Assembly (NCBI GenBank): GCA_029204225.1
Contig: MU831949.1
Coordinates: forward strand, 21,001-85,000
DNA length: 64,000 nt
Reading direction: 5' to 3'
Origin: Diphasiastrum complanatum
Taxonomy: Eukaryota > Streptophyta > Lycopodiopsida > Lycopodiales > Lycopodiaceae
Below the pieces are notes generated by a model. That model made no database searches. It was not told the origin of the DNA and worked only from the letters and a program-made list of their open reading frames with translations. Each line of letters opens with the position of its first letter. Positions within the stretch are counted from its first letter, which is position 1. A program made the position numbers and the translations under genes. Below, in pieces: positions 11,801 through 24,676 of the stretch.

Positions 11801-13598
11801 TCTAAGTGATAGTGATCGCAAGGCAATCCCTCCATATGAATAACGATAGCTCAAAAATAAATCAATCCATCGAAGTAGAACTTGCAAATAATCACCTTCA
11901 GGATATTGTATACTTTTAAAGCCTTGAAAGAAATGATCCATTGAGATGCCACAAAGACAACAATTGAAAGACACATGGAGCTTGAAAACATACCAAAAGC
12001 TTTTGAAGATAACAAATAGGAAGACATCATGGTTGTGGTCTTCATTTGTACTGTCATATGTGGGTGATAGTTCACAAAGTGTTGAAGCACACTCTCCACA
12101 ACTTTCCAAGTCATTATCATCCAAACATAGAGCAAACGATGACATTAAACCAAAATTCTATCACAAATGATGCATTACAACATTTAAGTCCTTTTCGTAC
12201 CATGGCAAAATCATCTCCAACGCACAAAACGTTTGTTCCACCCATCTTTCATACTCCAATAAAATAGTTAAGTTTTGTCCTTTGATAAACCTTTTGCAAG
12301 AGGCATTTGAATGAATACATCTACTTTTATGAAAATATCCCATGTTGTCACTGTAGTTCCCTATCACCTACCCGTACACATTGTATGCTCCTACCAGTAT
12401 TTGAAGTATGTCCCATGTTTGCCATACCCATACACTACAATATACATTCAGGAAATACATACGATCTTTACCGGAAAGTATTTTTTATTGCTTTTCTTTC
12501 ACTTTTTTCATATTAGCTTGTTTTGATTCAAATTGTATAATTATACATGTTCTTGTGGTGCTTCACCTTGCTCATTCTCAGTTTTCTAGATTTTTTAAGA
12601 GGCCAGGTAACATGTTTGTTACAAGCACAATTCCGACTCAGTTTGCAGATATGCAGGCCCATATACAGAACATATACGTTCCTCCCGTGCGCGCAAAGGT
12701 AACAGATCTATTTTCTTGGAAGCATTATTGCAATTTGCAACAATGCAGTGCCATTCATGTTCAACACGAACTACCAACACGGTATCAATGAATTAAAACC
12801 CATAAAAAATGAAATATGATGGTGCAAGCAAAATCAATTCAGCAATTTCCTAGTAGATGCAATTTCATTGCAGTTTTAATAATCACTGCTTCATGAAACA
12901 AGGGAACAGATGATCAGAGAAACCAAGATCAAGGAACCAGAATTGCTGGCGGACAATAGAACAAACACATCAAACCTAAATGGAGTATCAAAAATTTAGG
13001 GTTGGAAACTAGTAGGCTTGAAACTAGATTGTCCACATCAACATAAAGAAAGCTACCGTAGCCTGAAGAAGAATAACCTTAAAAAAAGTAGCAAAAAGAA
13101 TTCATAGTTAGAATGCCTTTCGAAATCCAAAGAGATAAGCGGATGTACCCTATCAGCAGCTGCAGAGTATGAGAGGATGAAGGCCAGAAAGATGACAAAG
13201 AAGAAGGGTCCCCACAAGTCCCAATCTCGCAGTGCAACATCGGAATCCTTTCGATACGGGTTCGGAAACACAACAGTTCTCAGATTGTTCACCACCTGTA
13301 ATAGATCTCTTTTAAGGGTGGCCCAAACAGGCTCAGTGAGGGTTGTATGAGCAGGGCCGAATCCCGTTAAGCCTGATGATGCCGCTGAAGTGGAGGCATC
13401 AACAGATCTGGGGGGTTGCTGAGGTGGTGGTAATGGTGGAGAGGACGAGACTGGAATGGTGGCCGGAGGGGCGCTAGAAGGCTTTCCTGCCCCTGCAGCG
13501 AGGGGAACAGGATCAACACTAATGTGAAGAAGATTCTCAATTTCGTCGATGTCAGACTGTGAAGAAAAATGCAGAGGGATATTTTCCGAATCTGTCAT
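7371..13598 (-). CDS. YIP4: YIP4-like Yip1-family membrane protein gene (three exons)
   Basis: Coding join on the minus strand: 13598-13149, 7886-7812, 7631-7371, giving 261 aa. Junctions are GT-AG and in frame. The N-terminus is soluble, with [12 protein letters not shown] near residues 14-25, a proline/serine-rich stretch, then [16 protein letters not shown] and FPNPYRKD just before the membrane part. Five hydrophobic segments follow: about 130-147, 153-175, 179-203, 210-230 and 237-257, including [13 protein letters not shown] and [10 protein letters not shown]. These blocks match plant YIP4a/YIP4b as I recall them. In Arabidopsis, YIP4 proteins act at the trans-Golgi network with ECHIDNA in secretion of cell-wall polysaccharides. 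The same role here is inferred. The length is normal for the family. The only oddity is a 5.3-kb first intron filled with repeats. Confidence 0.93.
7812..7886 (-). CDS. YIP4: YIP4-like gene, exon 2
   Basis: 25 codons from [10 protein letters not shown] to LNVVLL, with an acceptor TTTGCAG and a donor GTGAGT. It encodes the second membrane segment. The exon is too short to show as its own ORF. It was placed by splice sites and by alignment to the family. Confidence 0.9.
7919..7977. repeat. (CT)n microsatellite, about 29 units
   Basis: A nearly pure CT run on the plus strand, GA in the sense of the YIP4-like gene. It ends about 32 bases before the exon 2 acceptor. It generates a false RERERE ORF. 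Confidence 0.95.
8842..8928. repeat. (CT)n microsatellite followed by a 14-base poly-C
   Basis: CT dinucleotides at 8842-8887, then a short unique stretch, then a C run at 8915-8928. A G run of about ten lies at 9019-9028. The overlapping ORFs are low-complexity artefacts. Confidence 0.95.
10035..11015 (+). mobile_element. LINE (non-LTR) fragment with internal deletion
   Basis: The first part (to about 10140) matches the endonuclease-side piece of the LINE at 58430-61200, sharing [10 protein letters not shown] and EHARYI. It then jumps directly to the reverse-transcriptase side, [11 protein letters not shown] at about 10155. Further on are [11 protein letters not shown] (10523-10555, polymerase motif A), [14 protein letters not shown] (about 10725-10770) and LYVDDVVL (10817-10840, motif C). 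Many stops and frameshifts make it inactive. It sits in antisense orientation within the YIP4-like intron. Confidence 0.85.
11036..11420. repeat. Stretch with repeated CTCGAGTAGAGAGAGAA, possibly an LTR piece
   Basis: TCGAGTAGAGAGAGAAT or close variants occur at about 11178, 11210 and 11272, with a further GAGGTAGAGGGGAG near 11380. The stretch abuts the 3' break of the LINE fragment. No terminal repeats or target duplication were found, so the element type is open. Confidence 0.4.
13149..13598 (-). CDS. YIP4: YIP4-like gene, exon 1 with start codon
   Basis: 150 codons from the ATG at 13598-13596 to ADR before the donor GTACAT. The start is chosen because the protein from here lines up with the family N-terminus ([17 protein letters not shown]) and no in-frame upstream ATG is needed. 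The frame stays open past the donor, but that extra part is intron. Confidence 0.92.
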
Positions 13599-13903
13599 AT
13601 CGTAGACGTTTTGGGCAGATCTCCAAGATTTTCCTCAGATAATACCCTCTTCGACGATTGATAATACTAAATTTTTCAATCCAAACTGATCACAAGAAGC
13701 ATCGAAATAAGCAGGGTTTTGCTAACACTTATTTGTTTTTCACGAGAATGCCGCTTCTGCTCGCATACGAATATGGATCTACCAAAATAAAGAATAAATC
13801 TGGATCGAACGCGTTCTCTCGATCTTCTTCACCTGATCGCCACATATTTGCTTTCATCCTTCGCGAAAAAGAATAGACAGAGAGAGAGCCTCAGCAGGTG
13901 TGT

Positions 13904-13905
<2 letters not shown>
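13599..13905 (-). promoter_or_regulatory. Likely 5' leader/promoter-proximal region of the YIP4-like gene
   Basis: The region directly upstream of the start codon. It is bordered at 13906-13968 by a GA microsatellite and a poly-G run (CT and C in gene sense). CT-rich tracts are common in plant 5' leaders. No TATA box or transcription start could be fixed. Confidence 0.4.
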
Positions 13906-13955
<50 letters not shown>

Positions 13956-13968
13956 CCGGGGGGGGGGG
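13906..13968. repeat. (GA)n microsatellite followed by a poly-G run
   Basis: GA dinucleotides at 13906-13952, the spacer CGCCC, then eleven G at about 13958-13968. It lies about 310 bp upstream of the YIP4-like start codon. Confidence 0.95.
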
Positions 13969-13969
13969 A

Positions 13970-15954
13970 CGACCCGGTCACCTGCTAATTACATTTGCCA
14001 CGTGACCACAAGCCTTGTGTGGCCAACTAAGATGACTTTTTTGACACGCCTACCAAATGTGATGGTAACGTGACCACTAGGTGTGTTTGGTCATAAAGAT
14101 GACTTATTTGGTCGGAAAATTTTCACAAAGGCCGGATACAAACTATTGCCTAGCGCTTGCTCCTTTTTATCACCAACCATTTGTGTGCCTTGGCCCATCT
14201 TTCGGTTTTTTGCGAGTTAGTGTTAATGCATTGTTGCAGGTTGATTCATCCATTTCCTGTTAGATTTTAATGCTCAGCCTTAACAATCGTTCAGATAATG
14301 AGCATCCTCAAAACAGCCGAAGGCCGACTACATATTTTCGGACTTTCGCATTTTTCGCAATCTTTGTTTTTGCCTTAAAACATTTTCTTAAGGCACCTTC
14401 GCCTTTTTTGCCTTCTTCGCATTTTTCGCACTTTTGGGACAAAAGTGACATAGTGACCAAAATGCCTTGAAATCCGTTTCATCATGCCTATCTTCGGGTT
14501 TTTCGCATTTCTCTACTTCGTCTTTTTTGGGCACCTTCTAGATTTGCATACTTTCCCTGTTCACATGCACCTTCGCATTTTTTGGGTTTTTCGCAACAAT
14601 GGCAGATCGACGTCACCAACTTATCATCAACCCTAAAAATAGCTGGATAGCTAAATATCCCAAGGGCAGTCACCTACTTTGTACATATATAAAGATTGGC
14701 GTAAATAGCATTCAATGCTTGTAAGATATTTTTTGAGACACTTGTATATATTACTAGCTGAATCAAGTAAGTAAGATTTTTATTATCAAAGTTTTCTGTA
14801 GCCAACATAATCACGCTCAACATTCAAGCTGAAGTTATCACTTCAAGCCATTGTACTCACTGTTGATATTAATCAAAGTGCAATTTTCCGTCTCATTACT
14901 ATATTGTTCATTTGTGCACTTTGTATGAATCATTTATTTTGAATATTCTGCTGCTAACTGTTGCGTTTCCGATCCCACACGCCTACGCTCAAAGCTTCGA
15001 GCTTCCGTTGCCAGTCATCCCCACATTTTGCGACAATTCCATTGGCAAACTTCTTTTTAGGCCGCCCTTAGCATCTCTACTTGGCGGGCAATGAAACAAT
15101 TGGTCTCGAGTTGCTCCTACAAGGCAAAAAAATTTGTCACCTCATCAATCACATAGTGGCAATTAAGATGTATATCAATTAGATACCCAGATAGAACATG
15201 GAATCATTTGAATGAAATTTGAAGAATGTTTGAATGTTCAAATAACAAAACAATGTCGAATAAAAGGCTGAAACCTTAGCCGCAACAACTCCAAAGAGAT
15301 TTGCAGCAAATTTCGGAGTGACACTTGGCAAGTGCCACCGAAGCCACTCAGCATATGACAAGCCATATCGGTTGCTTCCAGTCCTATATACATATAGTAG
15401 AATTCAAAATAGCCGGCCTTCGAATATATCTAGGAAAGCACTTTACGAGCAACACTGCCTAGTATGAGAGCCTCAGAGTGAAAAAAGACATCCCACACTT
15501 GAGAATACGTGAAGATTCCAAGTTACTCATTAGAGGGATGACCGGAGAGTACCAGATCAAGGATAATAAACTAAGACCCTATGCTTCAACCATACGAGAC
15601 CTAGTGTGCAACAAATACCCCATGTAGAATGGATGCATGTGCAAACCCAGCCTATGGCGATTATTACCTTAGATGTGCCCCAACTCTAACCAATATTGGG
15701 CACATTACAACAGTAGTTGAACTTTGGGTGTTGCTTAAACACAAGACTCTGTAAGGGATTCAATGGATTGAGAAATTGGTAGAGTTGGTAACAAAAGAAA
15801 AAATAGTAGTTACATCACTTAATGAGTCATGAATTGGCCAAAATCTGCTTCGTTTTGCTCGTAATGTTGTGCATGGGCTAATGCATTCGGGCTAATTATT
15901 GTTAGTTAAGTTACTTATAGGATTAACCTGACACTTCTGCATCATTTATGCCCG
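13970..15954. other. Intergenic stretch, no gene; TTCGCATTTTTCGC-rich block
   Basis: At 14335-14600 the motif TTCGCATTTTTCGC and close variants recur many times, alternating with CTTCGCC and TTTTTTGG. This looks like decayed retroelement non-coding DNA. The rest shows no recognisable gene. Confidence 0.5.
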
Positions 15955-16860
15955 ATAAAAATGCACTAGTAGCACTACTATCCAAGGGAAGAAAACATGC
16001 CAAAAAGGATCAACATGCACATAAAGAAGAAATTTGGAAGCTGAAAAACCAGAATATCAAACACCAGAGTGAGATAAAGAGTCTTAGCAAATAAGTCAAA
16101 ACTTGTTGTCAAAAATATGAGGATAAGAAGACAGATGCTAAAGTACAAAATGCCCGATACAAAGTATACCTCAAAGAACAAGAAAGGACCATAGCAGAGT
16201 TACGAGCAGAACTTGTTGCCACGAAAGCTACAACTGCTACCCTAGCTGGACAATAGCATGCCTATCAAGAAAAAGAAAAGAACCAAGAACCTTAGAAGAA
16301 AACCAACATACGAGAACCTATCCCAGCATACCCCCTTATGGGAAAAGAAATAGTCTCATATCTGAAGTTCTTTGACTAGTTTCATTCATGCATCTTATAC
16401 ATACCACCAGTGAAGTTCCCATTAAGTGGGCATGACTTTGAATGTCGAACGACCACCAGAGATCAGCCAAAATTCAAGTGGCTCATAATCCCCTGATCAT
16501 TCGACTGGCATGTGAAAATTTGAACTAATTTAGTGTTATGGCCCACCACCAAAAGGATGAGACAATACGACTTGCAGTTTTTATAAAAACTGGTTGCAAA
16601 AATGGTTACTTTCATCATGGGGATACCAGAATAGACCAACAAACCTCAGATTAAGCAAATGGTGGTACAACCCAAACAAGCAAATGGAACCAGGTGTTGA
16701 TTTGGCCCTATACGTCAAATTTCATAATAAGACATCAAAAGAGCGGAAGACCCTTAACGAGATGTTCATATTCAAGTTTTTAGGAGGAGTTGACATAGTA
16801 CTCATTGACAGAAACGCTTCTACAAACCAATGTGAGACAAAAACAAAAACACCATAAACA
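15955..16860 (+). pseudogene. Broken coding region, unrecognised, coiled-coil at its start
   Basis: Shifted frames give a lysine/glutamate-rich coiled-coil-like part (HKEEIWKLKNQ, then EQERTIAELRAEL) at about 16005-16240. Further on is a more structured part with WWYNPNKQMEPG and FKFLGGVDIVLID at 16594-16857. The layout (coiled coil, then a globular part) would suit a retroelement gag, but I recognise no family. Several in-frame stops show that it is not functional. Confidence 0.35.
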
Positions 16861-17062
16861 GATATGTGCAAGAGCACTTTCATAACTAAGCTGCTACACT
16901 AGTTCTGGTAGTTATATTGTGTATATTCCTTTTACAAAAAAGAGACAGAGGATATATAGCTGTAGGATCTTAACCTTGCATGATTAGTCACAAGTTTTTT
17001 CACTCCTTGAAAACATGTTGACAGTAACTGAAATAGATAGACTCTCGGTTTACTTAACTAGT

Positions 17063-17074
17063 GCTCTGATACCA
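17063..17074 (-). other. Isolated primer-binding-site-like sequence
   Basis: GCTCTGATACCA, the complement of the initiator tRNA-Met primer site. No clear LTR begins beside it, so it probably marks a decayed minus-strand LTR element. Confidence 0.45.
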
Positions 17075-18303
17075 ACCGATAGAAGCGGGTGGATGAATGG
17101 AATGAACGAACGAAGGAGACGAAACTAGTGAGCCGAGAGGCTCTGTTACCACTTGTTCGATCCGAACGGGAGGAAAGGAAATAGTGCGGAACAACTCCCA
17201 CCCCGATGTAGGACCAGTTTCTTAAAAACAAATGCGCGATCAAGTATCAGGGTGATCGCATCCACCGAAGAGTAATGATTAGAGTTTTGAATCTGTATAT
17301 TTGGGTGAAAACCTTAGCCAAATTCATGTCAACTAGTTTTCTTTTGCATATATGAGTGATAGTCAAATTGTCTGATTATAAGGACAAGGATCCTTCCTAG
17401 TAATTCTGATATATGAGAGCAAAGCCATTTGCCTATCTTGATTAAGTGAGCTTTTTGTTTATGAGATGCTAAGTACCAGACTTGATGTAGACCAGCGATG
17501 GCAAAAGCATGCCGAGCAATATATATATGTAACACAACACTCTCAAACATTAGACACACTGTTGAAAATCTGCATCCATTTGTATAACTATGAGATTTGC
17601 ATCTACATTCCCACTTGTGCATGGGACTGAGAAATGGGCATACTGTCATATTCTGTTGGAAAAAGGGTGCATATGCCAAAGGATGTGCACGAGATGGTTG
17701 TTTTGCAGATACGAAGGAACCAAGTTCAGAAGACGGAAGTAGTGGAGAATATCAATCAACGTTGGTGTGTCTGCTATCACAAATAACTAGCTGACGAAAA
17801 GAAGTTGTAGCATCACCCACAACGCAAGGGTGTTGATCCCAAAAATGAAGTCACTATAGAACCAAGAAACTAGAGATATTGGGCTTGCTGTATGGGGACC
17901 ATACTACCCAGTGGAGGTAGGGCAATGCTAGGCGGATTTTTGACACCAAAAATCCAACTAATTTGAACGAAAACTAGTGATAGAATTATTGGGTGAACAT
18001 TTGTATGTCAGAGAATTCTACAAGTTTGATGTAGAATACTGGGATAGAAAAGAGTCCCAGTCCGCCCTTAAAGTGGCTAGACACGTTATTAGATAGTAGG
18101 CAATAGACTTTTGTAACAGTCTCTAAAATTGTCAAAAAATATCTAATATATCCCATATTTTATAAGACCGAGTGAGAAATGCCGATCCATGTAGATTTAT
18201 TGATCACGGCTAGAAGCAGGATCGACTTCGTCGAAGTCCATGTCATCGACTTCGTTGACATCCTGACATCAAACTCCATCGACATCGACATCTTCTCAAG
18301 AGC
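17075..18303. other. Intergenic relic DNA
   Basis: An ORF at 17597-17794 has several cysteines but matches no family I know. At 18190-18300 the sequence repeats ATCGAC/CATCGAC many times. This tract is the target into which two LTR elements inserted. No gene is supported. Confidence 0.45.
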
Positions 18304-18308
18304 AAGCC

Positions 18309-18786
18309 TGTTATGGCCATATTCGGTTAAGGACCTGGAATAGTCCTAATATGGTAGACCGGCCCTCTAGTGTTTGAAATTGTTGTTCACGCCGTGATTT
18401 AATTCCATGTCAAGGCCAGTTTGTGACTAATAACCTTGAGAGGACCCAGACACTCTAATTGAGACGTATGGAGTATTGCATGTCTGTGTGACGGATATAG
18501 GCAGGAGGACTGCATGAAGAGATGTGATCTATTTATAGTTGACCTACATGGGGGTTGCATGGTTTCATGCATAGGACTCTACTCTAAATATAACGAGGTA
18601 GGGATTCTCCCGTCGACATATTGGGTTTCAGTTACCAGTTTCTCTCTTCTCCTCTTGCTTCACATGGCATGGCTTGGAGGCTAGATCCAGTTTTGATCTA
18701 GGATTGGTTGGGCGGTTTGGCTCCATAGTCTCTCTTATTGTGTTCTCCTATAATCATCTTAGGGGCAATCATTTAGGGTCTTTACA
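18309..18786 (+). repeat. 5' LTR of the non-coding element (478 bp)
   Basis: It begins TGTTATGGCC and ends GTCTTTACA, followed after one base by the primer-binding site. It aligns throughout with 24690-25235, apart from substitutions and one 68-bp insertion in the other copy. Confidence 0.92.
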
Positions 18787-18787
18787 T

Positions 18788-18799
18788 TGGTATCAGAGC
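18788..18799 (+). other. Primer-binding site of the non-coding element
   Basis: TGGTATCAGAGC, complementary to initiator tRNA-Met, one base after the LTR end. Confidence 0.88.
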
Positions 18800-21700
18800 C
18801 TGGCTAAGATGCGGTCTTGGATAGGGGAAGAATCAAGCCCTCCATCGGACTTGGAAGGTAGAAGCGCTTGGATTTGTGTCTCGGATTAGGAGTGTGCTGA
18901 ATTCTCAAGAGAAGTGTGATTATTGATTCACTAATTTCAGCTTTGAAGCAAGTTTTTTGGAATTGTTGATAGTAAGCTCTTTTATGGGAATGATTCCGTT
19001 AAATATGCTAATAATTAGGATGAATTCATTAGTATTTCTAGATTTCTTGATGAAGCTTTCAAGTGATGTAGTAGAATCTCTTAGAATGGATCCAGTTGCT
19101 TATTTTATGGTTGTATTCTGTTTGGTTAATAAATTGGATGCATGCATAACCCATAATGTTCTAAATCGTGTTCCTAGTTTGTTCATAGATAGGTTGAAGC
19201 AAATTCAATTTATCCAGCATATATGGACTGTTAATAACTAAAAAAAAGATTCCAGTAAATGTATGTGAGGGTTAGTAATTTTTTCTATAATCTTCTGTCA
19301 AACTTGCATGTTCAAGAACATTGATGGAAAGTGCAGTTAATCTTCTAATGAATTGTTGAGCAGAATACTGGTCTGCCTTGTAAAAAAGATGAGAAATCAG
19401 CTCCCTGAAGAAGCTTATTGAAGCTAGATGGTTGGTAACCTGCTAATGAGCTTGCAGTTAGTAACATAGATGGAAGTCGTGGTTTTTCAAACTTTTTGCA
19501 GCATAAGAAGCTTAGAAAATTCCTGAGGTTTCTACCTGCTCCAGGCTAGATTTCTCCCTTGTCTTGGGATACAGATAGATCATGTCAACATGATTTTGAA
19601 TCTATGCTTTTGCTTTAGGAAGTGATGGGTAAACCTCTTGGGTTCCAGAAAATGAGGATAACTATTTTGGATAACCTTAGAAGCCAACTCCTTCTTGAAG
19701 GCGCTCCCTGTAAATCGATGTTCCTTTTGTTGGATTCTTCTTGAACTGCTCCAGCTACACAGTTTTCATGTAGGTGGATCAGATACCTGCATCTGAAAAT
19801 AATTTTCAGCAGTATTGTGTAGGGTTATTCACGCTATCCATGGAAGTTCAGGGTAGAGTGTTTGAAGCCTGTGGCAGCTGTTGTCTACTGTTCCTTCTGT
19901 ATAAACACGCCTGGAAGGCTGAGGAGATGCACTAGCAAGCTGCTGTCCATCGCGGCTGTAGCCGCCACAAGAAGTGAAACTAAATTTTCTAGTTGAGAAA
20001 CCCTACGGGAGGGTTACTTGAAACCCTTGAAAAAAAAATTGGGACAAGGGTGGCCTTGCGTGGAATTTTCTTGAAAAACCTTGTAAGGAGTTGGATAATT
20101 TTTTAATTTTTCTTGTTTGGCCTCTAATGGTTTGCATTTTATGCAAGACCCTTCATGTGTGTTACCGGTGTAAACCCTTGTAGGGGCTAGGTGGACCTTG
20201 TCTTGGTTTACATGCGAGAAGAGTTTTTTTTGCATGAGAGTGGATATTTATTCACTGGTTACTCTAAATTTACTCTTCTGGTAATCGCATGAAAAACGAC
20301 TAAGCCTAATAGTTAATAACCATGAGTGAAACCTGTATATGGGTCTAGGAGGAAGATTTTGGAAAATCTGCTTAAATCAAACAATTGAGAATAAGGTTTT
20401 CGGTTTTAAAAATAATCAACCCAGGAAATGTTGGAAGAACAAATTTGCTATCTTAATAGGTATCTATGAATTGGTTCATAGATTTAGGATGACATTAAGA
20501 TATTCATTTTTCATGGGTCACCTTTCCAAAACGGTACCCAGTGAAAGAAAATTTAGTTTTTCTGGTACTGTGTTTGGTGGTGACTAAACTTTGGAAGCTA
20601 AGTTCTTCCCAGATTAAAAGTAAATTATTTTTTCTTTTTTATTGAATTTCAAGTTTACTTAAAATTTGGAATGGGTTACAAGTGTCTTGTATATTTCAAG
20701 TTGATATTAATCATTAGAAATGGGACAAGTTAACGTTTGTACAAAAGATACTCGTCAAAATTGATTTTAAAACCGTCAAACAATATGAAATGACCAGATA
20801 ATATGAGTGAGGATAGAACTCTTTATCCGATTTGTGGAATCTTGTTTAAGAATTTCCAAAATCCTATTGGTAGGATTTCCATTCATGTTATTTCGTATTT
20901 TAAGTTTGGATAGTTTGTTAATAATGACAGAGTAATGCCAAACCAGTCAATAAAAAAAAGAAACAGTCCAATTTTATTGGAGAATTTGTAATTGATAGAA
21001 ATTGATCAAAAGTATAAAACTGATTTCATTTCCAGTTAAATCCTATGGTGAATGATATGCAAAGGATCAGACTAAGTCTGTTTTTATACTAATAGTTGAT
21101 TTTTATATATCGGTAATTCAGCCCGGGTATAGGATAGAAATGAAATTGTTTCAGGCTTTTTCCTACAGTAATAAATTTTAAACATTTACTAATGTCATTA
21201 CGTCTTCTTAGTACCTTAGCTGGAATAGATTTTTAGGGAATTGAAAATTCTAAGGAGGGAAGAAGAGTAGACATCAGTGGTAGTAAGTGTGATTGGGAAA
21301 TGTATTTTGCAGTTAGGATTTTGGTAATCCCAGTAAATAATTACTTAATACTGGATATTAATTTTCTGGATTAAGTTGAATTCATAATAAATATCACTAT
21401 AACTATTGAGTTATCCACAAGTTTGGATGTCAATTGTGATGTTAGAAGTAAGAACCTGATACATGGATTACATTGGATCCGTTAATTGGTAGAAGCTTGT
21501 CCCTAGAGTTAATGCTCTTGGATCCATGGGGATTCGAAGCTTATCATTAACCTGGAAGGATCAGAATGTAATATTGAACCATGTTAGTTCTTTTGTTTAG
21601 GTCACAAGATCAGGTGTGGACTGTGGTATCCATCTGATAGGCATGCAAATCATCCAAATAAATGGATTCTCCAGTGTTGGGAGCAAGAGATGATATCTTA

Positions 21701-24676
21701 TATGGATTATAGGACAACTAGATGATCAATGGATCTCTAGAATATCAGATAAGGCGGTTAAGGGTAAACTGGAAGGAAAAGCTGATGGTATGGGACATCA
21801 GTAATTTTGAAAAGAAAATTCTAGGACTGTAAAGATCTGATAATCAATGATGTATTTTAGTACCTAGTCGCGATATGGGAAAAAGAAAACCGTTTGAGCA
21901 AATGTGGGGTATTTTGGAAAATTTTGAGGTTTAATCTAGATCCCAATGTGGTATCTCATTATTTACAAAATCAGAGGCCCTCAAATCTATTTCTCGCTTA
22001 CTTAATTAATCCTTTACTCCTTAGTAATTTTTCGAATATAAGACATCAAACTAGTTTATATGAATTCTTTCCAGCATGAATTTTTCTTCTAAAAGACTGT
22101 TATGTCATATAAATTACTACTTGTAGGAATGGACTTGGAATTTAGATAAATTCTAAGGTTAAAGTGTTTCAATTTCTTAAATCTAGAATATCTCTGTGCA
22201 TAAATAGGTTTCAAATGATTGTACTGTCACAAGTTGAAAATATTTGAGAAAAAAGTCTTGATTGTAATAGAGTAAATCCTTTAGTGGAAGCACTTATTTT
22301 TTACTTTTCTTGGATTTAGATATTTTTATATATCATCTTTCCAATTAACTTTTATTGAAATTTATAAATTCTTTAAAAGGAGGGGTGAAGTGGTGGGATA
22401 TAATTCTATTTGGGAATCTATAGGTTGCATAGTTTTTGGAAGAGAACCAACTGTGGTATAGAAATGAGATTTGGTCTGAAAGTAATTTCGGATAGATTCA
22501 GAGTAAGATACCTTATTGGAACTTTTCGAAAAAGAGGACTTACTCTAGGGATTATGTGGACAATCTGGAGCTAGAACATGTTTGAAATTTGAATCATTAT
22601 CTATAAGTAGTGTAGTAAAAGATCAAAGGTTATTAATTCCATTTTGATTGGAATAGAAGTAAGTTTGATCAGAATTTAAGTCTGAGAGTTCTATATTGGG
22701 TCAACCTAATCCTAGTTTAAGTACTAGGATCTGAGAGAGGTTGATTTAGTGGGAGAAATTATGTAATTAGAGGTAAGTGGGATTGGAAAACTGTTGAGAG
22801 TGAATGTTATTCGTCTCACAGATTTTTCAGATATGGTATTCACTCATGAGAAATAGAAAATCTTTTGTAGCTGAGTTACAAGATCTCTCAATGAGATATG
22901 TGAGTGTGGATTCTAGAAGAATCTGTGAGATAAAAAATGTGTTTATGTATTGGGTCATAGTGAGATTATTCACATATGTGCACGATTAATCTTGTATGAA
23001 TCTACTGTGTATTCCTGGTTACTAGGGTGATTTGGTGCACTTAACCTAGTCGGTGAACATAGACGTATGATCAAGTATTGTTTGTTGACAGATACTTGTA
23101 GAGTTAATAAATCTTTGTGTGGAATATTAATGGATTAACTTATAAATGATTTGGATAAGGATCTAAATGTGGTGTCATACTAGTATAATTGAATTCTTCA
23201 CCTAGACATTTGAGATTTCTGAATCATTGGCAATTAACTTGAGTTCCAGAGTGAAGTTAATTGGTGAAATGATTAGTGTGATGTGGATTCACCAAAAACT
23301 AATGGTTTTGATTTCACATGATTAGTGAATCATTTCGGTTCATCAGTTAAAATTATGTGCATTGGATATACAATATTCTTGGGATAGAGTATTCCTTAGT
23401 TAAGGAATAGACTCAGCTCATTAGTGGTTGTATCCCAGAGCGCTCAATTGGATAACAAATCATAATGAATCCAAGAATAATATCTGAATTGATATTCAGC
23501 AGGACTTTGGGTACCTAGATTTGATTCTAGATTGTAATCTAAAGTTTTTGTAGTTGGAAATGATTGTCATTTTGGTATGCATTCAGTCTTTAATTATCAA
23601 TGGTTTATAAACCTTGAATCTTGCACTTCTGTTAAAGAATCATGTTTGAAGAATATTCCTAAATCCAATATTTTTTTAGTGGAAAGATTTTGGAATGATT
23701 CTTACATTTCTTGAGTTATGTAGGACATAAACTCTAGTATCCTGTTAATGATTAAGTATGATTTTGGATTCCAAAAAATTATGATTGACGAATCATATGA
23801 ATCTAAATATTTATGATTGACAGATCATAAATAGATACTTAATTATTGTCAGAGGATTATTTGCAATTGTGATGATTCTTAAGTGTGATGATTAATTCTT
23901 GATCTATTATTTGAGTAAGAATCCATATCCGTATTTTGAATCTCTCTACTCCAGTATCACAAACATTCTCACAAGATAAGTATTTTATTTATGGAGAATT
24001 TAATTAGTCTAGTGGATGCTATTCTACTACAGTTTATGGTCTACATATACTTGAGTACAGTTTTTTCTTTTGATTGGATCTCCAGTTATTAAAGGGGACA
24101 TACAAATCTATTGAGATGAATGGGTGCTATTTTTTTGCATTTGATACTAGAAACATGTGCATTTGACTCAAGAGTATCCGAGATACTCAGAGTAGAGTTT
24201 TAATCATTCTATGTCTTAATGATTCTCCTAGAGATTCTAGTTAAATGAATTATCATATCTTAGAATTAGATTCTGAGAATAGTTGTACTTGGAAGTTTTT
24301 TATGAATTGTTTGCCAGAGTTTGTGGATGATTTCAGACTGTAATTATTATTATTATTTTTTCTTTAACTTTAATCTCCTAAGTTAGGTAATATTTCACTC
24401 AGTTGGTTCATGTAAGTGTTTTACATGAAGGTGATGTTACTAACTTGTGTTGAGTGTAATCTAGTTGAGAAAATATATCTCTTAGTGTACTTTTTTAAAC
24501 CAGAGTTTGTACTCATGAGCATAGATTAATGATTGAAAACAGTTTTTCTTTGAGTACTTGTTTGATATGATATTCAAACTAAAGATAATGATTTTCTCGG
24601 TTAATATTGAAAGTTAAAAGAACTGTTCCTATAATTTTTTCATGTCTCGAGGGGCTTCTAAGGATAGAATTAGTTT
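18800..24676 (+). other. Interior of the LTR element, no coding sequence recognised
   Basis: AT-rich, with stops in all frames. Small open pieces such as 18957-19241, 20339-20587 and 21894-22079 were read and match nothing known to me. No reverse transcriptase, integrase or zinc-knuckle motif was found. Confidence 0.7.

Larger units (their letters stand above)
7887..13148 (-). other. Intron 1 of the YIP4-like gene (5262 bp)
   Basis: The intron has a GT donor at 13148-13147 and an AG acceptor next to 7886. It contains two CT/GA microsatellites, a poly-C and a poly-G run, a decayed LINE (10035-11015) and an element-like stretch with GAGTAGAGAGAGAA repeats (11036-11420). The part from 11421 to 13148 shows no recognisable feature. 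Confidence 0.85.

Noticed and set aside
18800-24676. Possible host gene in the long interior without transposon coding
   Set aside because: LTRs, primer site, polypurine tract and matching target duplication bracket it as one element, and no exon-like conserved stretch was found.
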